64,000 bases of DNA from Mesorhizobium sp. AR07. Lineage in GTDB: Bacteria; Pseudomonadota; Alphaproteobacteria; Rhizobiales; Rhizobiaceae. Under the pieces are notes generated by a model. That model did no database searches. It worked only from the letters and a program-made list of their open reading frames with translations, and was not told the DNA's origin. The position numbers and the translations under genes are program-made. Positions 16,808 through 23,915 of the stretch are shown piece after piece. Within the stretch, counting starts at the first letter, position 1; every line of letters begins with the position of its first letter. The stretch spans positions 6,008,501 to 6,072,500 of the forward strand of contig NZ_CP080525.1 in NCBI RefSeq assembly GCF_024746815.1, written 5' to 3'.

Positions 16808-19800
16808 ATGATGGCCGGCAGAAACCGGATGTTGGGCTTGAGCGGCGTCTCGGCGCTGGCGATCGGCGCGGCTGCGTCCTTGATACCGGTGGATGCGATG
16901 GCGTGTCAGGCGAAGTCGAACGGGCAGGGCGGTGTAACGATAGATTGCCCGGCCCTGGATCCGACAGCCGGGCCTTTTTTGTCAAGCTATGGCAACGGCG
17001 ACAGCACTATCTACCATGGCACCGGTCCGGACACTCTGAACATATCCGGCGGCAGGATTGCCAAAGGCGGCGGTCGGGTGAATGTCAATGGCGGCGTCGG
17101 CGGTAATCAACTCGATTCCAGCACTGGCGACATCGGCCTTCTCGGGGGTAACGACATCGTCGATTTCCAGGACGGCACAGTCGGCCTTCAAACCACGCCG
17201 ACCAATATCTCTCTCGGTGACGGCGTGAACAGCTTCACCATGAGACAGAACATAAGCACGGGGGCGAGCGGAATTCTCTATGGCTCGGTCATCGGCGGAA
17301 ACAATGCCGACAAGTTCAATGTCAGCAGTGGCCTCATCAACGGCTCCATCTTCGGTGGCGGGGGCGACGACAGTGCCATGGTGTCCGGCGATGCCCGCAT
17401 CAACGGCGACAAGGCGGTTGGGCCGGATGCCGTTGGCCTCGAGGGCGGCAATGATTCCTTCCTGATGACAGGCGGCACGCTCGGCGGCGCCGTGAGCGGC
17501 GGCGCGGGCAATGACACGATCGATCTGCGCGGCGGCACGATAAACGGCTTCATCGAAGGCAATGATGGCGACGACCGGATACTCGTGTCCGGTGGCGTTC
17601 TGACCGGTGAAATCATCGGTGACCTTGGCAACGATACAATCATCATCAGCGGCGGAACGATCGGCGGGCCGGTTTCCGGCAATGAGGGCAACGACCATAT
17701 CAGCATCTCGGGCGGCATGATCGGCACGACCACGGCTGCCGCCAATGTCGATCTTGGTACCGGGGTCAATACGTTCGACATGAGCGGCGGCACGGTCAAC
17801 GGATCCGTTTTAGGGGAAGGCGGCGGCAACACCTATACGATCAGCGGTGGCACAATCACCGGATCGCTATTTGCCGGCGGCCTGAACGACAGCGTCACGA
17901 TTTCGGGTACCGCCAACATCCAGGGCAATGCAATCGGCAGCTTCGCCGCTGTCGCACGAGGCGCCATAGTACTGGAAGGCGGCAACGATACGTTCAACAT
18001 GACCGGCGGCACCGTCGGCGGCTCGGTCAGTGGCGACGACGGCAACGATACGCTGAATATCAGTGGCGGAACAATCAACGGCAATCTTGCCGGCGATAAC
18101 GGCGATGACGTGATCACGGTTTCCGGCGGCACCGTCGCCGGCAACGTCACCGGCGGCGCCGGCTTCGACAATGTCTCGGTCACCGGCGGCGCCATCAATG
18201 GCGGCATCGACGCAGAGCACGTTCACCTGTCGGGCGGCACGATCGGCGGCGACATCACCGGAATCGGCCCCAACACCCTGATCATCGACACGGTGGGCGC
18301 GGTCGATCCGCTCAATCTACGCGATGGCGTCCTGTTCAGTGGAACCAATGCCAATGGAACCGTCACCGACACCAACCTCGCGGCGGGCGGCAAGAGCCAG
18401 AATTTTGCCGGGTTCGATAATTTTTCCGCCGACAATTCCACGCTGCGCTTCAATGGCGGCACGCAAGGCATCAACCACCTCAATCTGGGCAACGGCTCGA
18501 CGCTGTTCATCAACGGCAACGTCAACATGCCGGGATCGATCATCGTGACGAATTCGCTGATCGACATGCGCAATGGTGTCGCCAACGACGTGCTGACGCT
18601 CGGCGGCCTCACCCTCAACGGCGCCCGCATCGGCCTCGACATCAACCAGCAGACCGTGCAGGCGGATCAAATCGTTGCCCACGCGTTTTCGGCCACTGGC
18701 GTCAACACCATCATTGTCAATCTGCTCGGCACGCCGCAATTCGCCCAGGCGACCGATATCCCGCTCATCGTCTCCACCAGCGGGCCGATTGCCGGGACCT
18801 TCGACGTCAAAGGCATTCCCGGCACACCGGGTTCGCTTTTCACCTATGTGGTCGTAGCTGGCCCGAATGGCGGCTTGTTCCTGCGTGCCACGCCGGCCAA
18901 TTTCGGCATTGCAGCCGCACCCACCAGCGCCACCAACGCCGGCGCGGTCACGGTGGCAATCGACGCCCTCTACGGCATAAACCGCGACGCACTCGATGCC
19001 GACCTCGGTCTCTCGCCCGCATCCGGATCTGGAATGGTGCCGGTTTCGTCCAGCTTCGGCGTCTTTGCCTCCGGCCAGTTCGCTCATACCGAGCATGACG
19101 GCTACAACATCAGCGGCGGTGGTTTGGATGGCCCCGGCCCGAGCTTCGATGCCAATGATTTTTCGGCCGCCATCAGCCTGGATTTCAATGCCGCCAAACA
19201 CTTCCAGTTCGACAATGAGTATGGCCTGAACATCGGCGTTTTCGCCGGCTACGCCTCGACCAAGGTCAGCCTCGGCGCGTTCCAGGGATTTGATGCCATC
19301 GGCGAAGGCACCAACAAGGCCGGCATGTTCGGCGGCTACGCGCTGTTCCGCAAGAACTACGATTACGCGCTGGTCTCCGCCTCCGGCTTCATCGGCGGAA
19401 GCGACGTGACGAACGGCGTGCTCGCCACCACCGGCAGCTATGACACCAAGGGTTATGCGGTCACGGGATCGGTCGGCCACATCTTCACGCTGGGCGAGCG
19501 TACCCGTTTCGATCTGCGTGGCGGCCTGCTTGGTGTTTCGTTCCGCGGCGATCCCTATACCGACAGCGGCGGCAATGCGTTCGGCAAGAGCCAGCTTTCT
19601 TTTGGCGCGATCAAGTTCGAACCCGGCATCTATGGCGATTACACGCTAAGCAACGGCATGGTGTTCAGCCCCTATGCGCGGGGCGAATTGCAGCAGCGTT
19701 TCGGTTACAAGAACACGACCGAAATCGACACCAGGAAGATCGCCTTCGATGATGCGGATTTTTCCGCCGCGCTGTCGACCGGCTTCAACCTGAAGATGTC

Positions 19801-19894
19801 GGAGTCGACCACCGTCAACGGCGAAGTCCGTGGCAAGGTGTCGTCCGACAGTTCTACCGTCGGCGCCAAGTTCGGACTGAAGATCGCCTTCTAG
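16808..19894 (+). CDS. Autotransporter with RTX-like repeat passenger
   Basis: A 1028-residue type V secretion protein. An N-terminal signal (GVSALAIGAAASLIPVDAMA) is followed by a Gly/Asn/Asp-rich passenger in which GGxGNDxIxISGGTIxG units recur, at places in exact 20-residue steps (17498-17697 and 18032-18211). This predicts a beta-helix or beta-roll stalk. Residues from about 760 form an autotransporter beta-barrel domain (FGVFASGQFAHTEHDGYNI onward, alternating aromatic strands) ending in FGLKIAF with the terminal Phe expected for BAM-dependent insertion. The start at 16808 (or 16811) follows GGAGAGGG; 16772 is a longer option lacking a site. Likely a surface adhesin or structural protein; no enzymatic domain is recognised in the passenger. 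Confidence 0.85.
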   Translation: MMAGRNRMLGLSGVSALAIGAAASLIPVDAMACQAKSNGQGGVTIDCPALDPTAGPFLSSYGNGDSTIYHGTGPDTLNISGGRIAKGGGRVNVNGGVGGNQLDSSTGDIGLLGGNDIVDFQDGTVGLQTTPTNISLGDGVNSFTMRQNISTGASGILYGSVIGGNNADKFNVSSGLINGSIFGGGGDDSAMVSGDARINGDKAVGPDAVGLEGGNDSFLMTGGTLGGAVSGGAGNDTIDLRGGTINGFIEGNDGDDRILVSGGVLTGEIIGDLGNDTIIISGGTIGGPVSGNEGNDHISISGGMIGTTTAAANVDLGTGVNTFDMSGGTVNGSVLGEGGGNTYTISGGTITGSLFAGGLNDSVTISGTANIQGNAIGSFAAVARGAIVLEGGNDTFNMTGGTVGGSVSGDDGNDTLNISGGTINGNLAGDNGDDVITVSGGTVAGNVTGGAGFDNVSVTGGAINGGIDAEHVHLSGGTIGGDITGIGPNTLIIDTVGAVDPLNLRDGVLFSGTNANGTVTDTNLAAGGKSQNFAGFDNFSADNSTLRFNGGTQGINHLNLGNGSTLFINGNVNMPGSIIVTNSLIDMRNGVANDVLTLGGLTLNGARIGLDINQQTVQADQIVAHAFSATGVNTIIVNLLGTPQFAQATDIPLIVSTSGPIAGTFDVKGIPGTPGSLFTYVVVAGPNGGLFLRATPANFGIAAAPTSATNAGAVTVAIDALYGINRDALDADLGLSPASGSGMVPVSSSFGVFASGQFAHTEHDGYNISGGGLDGPGPSFDANDFSAAISLDFNAAKHFQFDNEYGLNIGVFAGYASTKVSLGAFQGFDAIGEGTNKAGMFGGYALFRKNYDYALVSASGFIGGSDVTNGVLATTGSYDTKGYAVTGSVGHIFTLGERTRFDLRGGLLGVSFRGDPYTDSGGNAFGKSQLSFGAIKFEPGIYGDYTLSNGMVFSPYARGELQQRFGYKNTTEIDTRKIAFDDADFSAALSTGFNLKMSESTTVNGEVRGKVSSDSSTVGAKFGLKIAF
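16947..16980 (+). terminator. Terminator-like hairpin inside the autotransporter 5' coding region
   Basis: GCCCGGC (16947-16953) and GCCGGGC (16967-16973) form a perfect 7-bp GC stem with a 13-base loop, followed by C and six T (16975-16980). This is the layout of an intrinsic terminator, about 140 bases after the start codon. It could attenuate transcription if translation lags, or be a coding coincidence. Confidence 0.4.
17498..17697 (+). repeat. Passenger repeats, block 1 (20-residue period)
   Basis: Consecutive 60-base units at 17498, 17558 and 17618, with a partial fourth at 17678, encode G-x-x-G-[ND]-D-x-I-x-[ILV]-x-G-G-x-[IL]-x-G-x-[IV]-x. Each starts with an RTX-like nonapeptide (for example GGAGNDTID, GNDGDDRIL). 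Confidence 0.75.
18032..18211 (+). repeat. Passenger repeats, block 2 (20-residue period)
   Basis: Three 60-base units at 18032, 18092 and 18152 encode the same 20-residue pattern as block 1 (GDDGNDTLN, GDNGDDVIT and GGAGFDNVS at the start of each). The regularity is at protein level; the DNA copies have diverged. Confidence 0.75.
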
Positions 19895-20156
19895 CCGGTG
19901 GGCTTGAGGCCGGAATTTCGGATCACCGGGAGTGGCGCGCCGCGCGAAGTTCCTGAGTTGTTGCCGTGGAAATAGCAGGAACGTCAAATCCACCGCACCC
20001 GAGCAAGGTGCTGGACCGCTATGCCCGGATCGTGGGCTGGCCAAGCACACCAAGCGAGATGCTCGCCAAGCGAGAGCAAGTGTTCTATGCTCTCTGTCGC
20101 CACCGCATGGTCGTGGTGTCGATACGGGGTTCTGTTGTCGTAGGCAGGGGGGTTCC

Positions 20157-21263
20157 ATGTTCGAAGTCGTCGGAGTCTGGCGGAAAACACGGTCAGGAAG
20201 CTGGCTCGCCATAAGGACGCTTGGCTTGATCGTTGCGTTATCCGTGTTGCTTTTGCCCGGACTGGGAACCGCGAACGCACAGACGAACTGGACACTCGAT
20301 CCGACCGCTTCGGTGCTCACCTATCAGTCGGTCAAGAAGAACACGATCGTCGAAACCAACAAGATCAGGAATATATCCGGCAGCCTTACTTCGGCGGGTG
20401 ATGCAAAGGTCACCTTCGACCTCAATTCGGTCGATACGGGGGTCGACCTTCGCAACGTCCGCATGCGGTTCCTCTTCTTCGAGACATTCAAGTTTCCGTC
20501 CGCCGAACTGACCGCGAAAGTGGATCCCGCGGCATTTGCCGACCTGGCGACCAAGCGACGTGTGAAGGCGGTTCTTCCGTTCCGTCTCAACTTGCACGGG
20601 GTCGACAAGGACCTCGAGGCCAACGTCGTGGTGACCATGATCAGCGACAACATGGTGTCGGTCGCTTCGGAAGCTCCTGTCGCCGTCCATGTGGAAGATT
20701 TCGGCCTGTTGCCGAATGTCGACAAACTCCAGCAGGCGGCCAATGTGACCAACATTGTTCCCACCGCATCGGTGTCGTTCGATTTCGTGTTCACTGCTGA
20801 CGGCAGCAAGCCGGCCCCCGTCCAGACCGTCGCGGCTAGCACCGAAGTTGGACCCGTCGCTACCGATGCTGCGAAGACCAACTTCAGCGACGAGGAGTGC
20901 CTCAACAGATTCGCGGTGCTGTCGCGCACCGGAGCTATCTACTTTCGATCGGCGAGCGCCCGGCTCGATGCCCAAAGCCGCCCGCTGCTTGTGGAGGTTG
21001 TCGGTGTCGTTGGCAAGTGCCCGGGCCTGAAGGTCGAGGTTTCCGGACACACCGATTCCGATGGGTCGCCTGTCGAGAACAAGCGCTTGTCGGAGCGCAG
21101 GGCCCAGGCGGTTGCCGACGCCATTGTCGCCGCGGGCATTCCTCGCACGCAGATCACCGCGACCGGCTATGGCGAGGATCGGCCAGTTGCCGCCAACGAC
21201 ACGCCGAAGAACAAGGCGCTCAATCGGCGGATCGAGTTTTCCGCCACCAAGCTCGTCAACTGA
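20157..21263 (+). CDS. Exported YceI-domain/OmpA-domain fusion protein
   Basis: A 368-residue protein. The signal peptide ends near ANAQTNW (residue about 40). Residues about 42-215 look like a YceI lipocalin-like domain: WTLDPTASVLTYQSVK, ISGSLTSAGDAKVTFDL, MRFLFFETFKFP and PFRLNLHGVDKDLEA. After a linker, residues about 250-368 are an OmpA-like peptidoglycan-binding domain with YFRSASARLD, VEVSGHTDSDGSPVENKRLSERRAQAV and GYGEDRPVAANDT...NRRIEF. YceI proteins bind isoprenoid or lipid ligands in the periplasm; OmpA domains hold proteins to peptidoglycan. The start follows GGCAGGGGGG. The caspase-like gene begins 19 bases later, so they are co-transcribed. The combination is unusual. Confidence 0.82.
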   Translation: MFEVVGVWRKTRSGSWLAIRTLGLIVALSVLLLPGLGTANAQTNWTLDPTASVLTYQSVKKNTIVETNKIRNISGSLTSAGDAKVTFDLNSVDTGVDLRNVRMRFLFFETFKFPSAELTAKVDPAAFADLATKRRVKAVLPFRLNLHGVDKDLEANVVVTMISDNMVSVASEAPVAVHVEDFGLLPNVDKLQQAANVTNIVPTASVSFDFVFTADGSKPAPVQTVAASTEVGPVATDAAKTNFSDEECLNRFAVLSRTGAIYFRSASARLDAQSRPLLVEVVGVVGKCPGLKVEVSGHTDSDGSPVENKRLSERRAQAVADAIVAAGIPRTQITATGYGEDRPVAANDTPKNKALNRRIEFSATKLVN

Positions 21264-21282
21264 GGAAGGATCTGTTGTCCCG

Positions 21283-22527
21283 GTGGCTTTGGATCTGATC
21301 GCCCGTTGCGGTGGCCTTATACGCGCCATCGGGCTTGTTGCGCTGGCACTGCTTTTGACTTTGTCGGCGGCCAATGCCGAACGTCGTGTTGCTCTGGTGC
21401 TTGGCAACTCCCAGTACCAGCATGCTCCGGCGCTGACCAATCCGGTGCGCGATGCCCAGGCCATGGCCGAACGCCTGAAGAACCTGGACTTTGAAGTCGT
21501 TTCCGGCTTCGATCTGACCAAATTGCAGACCCAGACGACGATTGCACAGTTCGCAAAGCAGGTGCGCGGCGCCGACATTGCCCTTTTCTTCTATGCCGGG
21601 CACGGGTTGCAGGTTTCAGGCAGCAACTACCTGCTTCCGGTCGATGCGGCACTTGAGGACGAGACCTCGCTCGACTTCGAGGCTGTGCCTGTGGATTTCG
21701 TTTTGCGGCAGATGTCGCGCGAGACCAGCATAAGGCTGATTTTCCTCGACGCCTGTCGTGACAATCCGCTTGCCGAGGTGTTGGCAAAGACCGCCGGCAT
21801 CAAGGGAGCAAGAAGCGGTCTTGCCGAAATCCCGATCGAGAATGGCGGCGCCGGCACGCTTGTCGCGTTCGCCACCAGTCCCGATCACGTCGCCTATGAC
21901 GGATCGGGCGAACATTCGCCGTTCGCTTCGGCGCTGCTCGCGCATATGGGCGAAACAAATGTTTCCATCACCGAAGCGATGAACCGCGTTACCGCCGATG
22001 TCTTCAAGGCAACCGACGGCAAACAGCGTCCCTGGATCAATGTCTCGCTGACCACCGAGGTCGTCCTGCACAAGCTCGATCTCAACGCGCCGCTGATCGT
22101 CGGCGAGGCGAGCGCTCCGCATGCGGAAGGCGGTTCGGACGTGCGCAACGCCACGGCAAATCCGTCGGGCTCCGCTGACGACGCCCAACTTGCCCTCAAT
22201 GTGCTTCGTCAGAAAATCCCAAAGCTTGCCTCGGACGATCCCATCTTTTTCGACCACCCCATCGATTTCGGCGATCCGGAAATCGATGGCAAGAGCATTG
22301 CGCAGCTTATCAAGGGCGAGCCACGCTTCAGTCCGGTGGAAGGGCTCGACAAGTCGGTATGGCAAGGCAAGCACTGCGACGGCTGCCATCAATGGAATGA
22401 GGCCCGTCTGTGCGAGCAGGCGAAAAATTTCGCCTCCAACGATGTCTCTGTTTTGCGCTTGCAGCATCCGCTTGGGACACGCTTCAAGGTGGCGCTGGCC
22501 AAATGGGCTCAAGGTGGCTGCAAGTAG
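21283..22527 (+). CDS. Exported caspase-like protein with C-terminal CXXCH motif
   Basis: A 414-residue protein starting at a GTG; the AAGGA site is 12 bases upstream, which is long, and TTG at 21289 is the alternative. A signal peptide covers residues 1-33 (ALALLLTLSAANA). The caspase-like domain has H107 in FYAGHGLQ and C158 in FLDACRDNP. The C-terminal part, residues about 300-414, is different from the other caspase-like protein in this window and contains SVWQGKHCDGCHQWNEA, a CXXCH sequence (residues 365-369) of the type that binds haem c, plus two more cysteines. It is 19 bases after the YceI-OmpA gene and convergent with a DUF6931-type gene. Haem attachment is a hypothesis; the motif could also bind a metal. 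Confidence 0.8.
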   Translation: MALDLIARCGGLIRAIGLVALALLLTLSAANAERRVALVLGNSQYQHAPALTNPVRDAQAMAERLKNLDFEVVSGFDLTKLQTQTTIAQFAKQVRGADIALFFYAGHGLQVSGSNYLLPVDAALEDETSLDFEAVPVDFVLRQMSRETSIRLIFLDACRDNPLAEVLAKTAGIKGARSGLAEIPIENGGAGTLVAFATSPDHVAYDGSGEHSPFASALLAHMGETNVSITEAMNRVTADVFKATDGKQRPWINVSLTTEVVLHKLDLNAPLIVGEASAPHAEGGSDVRNATANPSGSADDAQLALNVLRQKIPKLASDDPIFFDHPIDFGDPEIDGKSIAQLIKGEPRFSPVEGLDKSVWQGKHCDGCHQWNEARLCEQAKNFASNDVSVLRLQHPLGTRFKVALAKWAQGGCK

Positions 22528-22569
22528 GGCAGGAGGGTGAAGGCGTCCGTTCCGATTGGGATGGAAGCT

Positions 22570-23142
22570 CTAATATGCGTCCGCCGATTGGTGCTGCGCC
22601 TCGATCTCCGCCATCTGGATGCCCATTTCGACAAATGCTGAAAGAACGGAAAACCGGTCCGCGAGCGCGACACGTGCCAATCCGGCCAGAATCCCGGCAT
22701 TGACCGCATGGGCAGCTGGAAAGGGTTGCAAGGCCGTCGTCGAGGCCATCGCCGAACTGTTGTCGCGCCATGCCGCGGCCAGGACAATCCAGCCGACCGG
22801 CGTCGTTGGCGGTGTCGCCGCGGCTGCGCTGACATCTGCCCGATGGCGGGGGCTGTCTGGTTCACTCACCCAGTCGCGAACAAGCGCGAGCAACTCGTGA
22901 TCGGTCTGATCGAACAGGTCGGTCAGGTGGCTCAGGCATTCATGAGCCCACCAGACCGCGGCCCGCTCGGGAAGCAGGTAGGCACAGAATGTAATCGCTT
23001 CCTCGGGAACGCGCCCGGCGAGGAGGTCGCGGCAAAACTCGATCGAGCGCTGTTCGGTTGGAGGGGTTCGCATGTCCCGGGCAATAGCGGGACAAGCCAT
23101 GAAAAGATCCCGTGCCGTTTTGAATCGGAGCCCATAGGCCAT
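22570..23142 (-). CDS. DUF6931-type protein
   Basis: A 190-residue acidic, helical, probably cytoplasmic protein. TARDLFMACP, FCRDLLAGRVPEEAITFCAYLLPERAAVWWAHECL and the C-terminal AVNAGILAGLARV are features I associate with the DUF6931 family, which tends to occur near T6SS and FHA genes. Function is unknown. It lies antisense between two plus-strand genes, converging on the caspase-like gene with a 42-base gap. The ATG at 23142 starts at the family domain; a GTG at 23151 is an alternative. Ribosome binding site is weak. Confidence 0.68.
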   Translation of the reverse strand: MAYGLRFKTARDLFMACPAIARDMRTPPTEQRSIEFCRDLLAGRVPEEAITFCAYLLPERAAVWWAHECLSHLTDLFDQTDHELLALVRDWVSEPDSPRHRADVSAAAATPPTTPVGWIVLAAAWRDNSSAMASTTALQPFPAAHAVNAGILAGLARVALADRFSVLSAFVEMGIQMAEIEAQHQSADAY

Positions 23143-23333
23143 GAACGCCACGCTTTCATCGAGGAGCTTCGGCCAGTCAAGCCTCAGGCGCGGCGCGGGT
23201 CAAGTCTCAACCCGTGTCACGGCAAAATCAGTCGTGACTGTCATGTCCCCAATGTTTGTCGACAGACAATTGCCCGGGAATTTGGTATGATGCCGACCAT
23301 CAAGATCGGATGCTCAAAACAGGAGGAGCCGCT

Positions 23334-23870
23334 ATGAAGTGGAGCAGTTCAGCTTTTGTGTTGGCGGTCGTGTTTTTCTCGACCCATGCTTCCGCCGACC
23401 CCGCTCAGAAATCAGAAGACATTGTGAAGTTTTTTGCCGGTGCGGCCGATCTCGGCAAGTCTCGAGGAATTTGTGTCGGCTCCGAGGAGGAGTGCAAAAG
23501 CAAGAGCAAGGCAAATGACGGGCAAACAGGCAAATCCAGCCTCGACATGTTGATCAATTTCAGGCTGGATTCGGCAGAACTCGACACGACTGCGCGCGCC
23601 GAACTCGACGAATTCGCCAAGGCCCTGAAGGACAACCGGCTGAGCACGTTCAGCTTCGTCGTCGAAGGCTACACCGACGCCACCGGCACCGTGCACCACA
23701 ACGAAGGCCTGTCGCAACGACGCGCGAAATCGGTGGCAGCCTTCCTGACGGCCAGCGGTATCGAGCCTGCCCGCATCAACGCGATCGGCATGGGTGAAAG
23801 GAATCCGCGCAGCCCCAACCCGTACGATCCTGTGAACCGCCGTGTGGAAATGCGGATAAAGACGCAATAG
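23334..23870 (+). CDS. Small exported OmpA-family protein
   Basis: A 178-residue protein with signal peptide (residues 1-22, STHASA) and an OmpA-like peptidoglycan-binding domain: MLINFRLDSAELDTTARAEL, FVVEGYTDATGTVHHNEGLSQRRAKSV, INAIGMGERNPRSP and the end NRRVEMRI. A short region before it has ICVGSEEEC, a possible disulphide pair, and a Lys/Ser stretch. The start follows AGGAGGAG at a good distance. Expected location is the periplasm or outer membrane, bound to the cell wall. It converges on the peptidoglycan hydrolase gene with a hairpin between them. Confidence 0.85.
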   Translation: MKWSSSAFVLAVVFFSTHASADPAQKSEDIVKFFAGAADLGKSRGICVGSEEECKSKSKANDGQTGKSSLDMLINFRLDSAELDTTARAELDEFAKALKDNRLSTFSFVVEGYTDATGTVHHNEGLSQRRAKSVAAFLTASGIEPARINAIGMGERNPRSPNPYDPVNRRVEMRIKTQ

Positions 23871-23879
23871 CCGGCCAAA

Positions 23880-23908
23880 CGTCGCGGCAGTCCTGGGATG
23901 CCGCGACG
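23880..23908. terminator. Hairpin between convergent genes
   Basis: CGTCGCGGCA (23880-23889) and TGCCGCGACG (23899-23908) form a perfect 10-bp stem with a 9-base loop, centred in the 45-base gap between two convergent genes. No T-run follows on either strand, so it may work as a bidirectional RNA 3' end or stabilising hairpin rather than a classical intrinsic terminator. Confidence 0.55.
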
Positions 23909-23915
23909 GGCTGGT

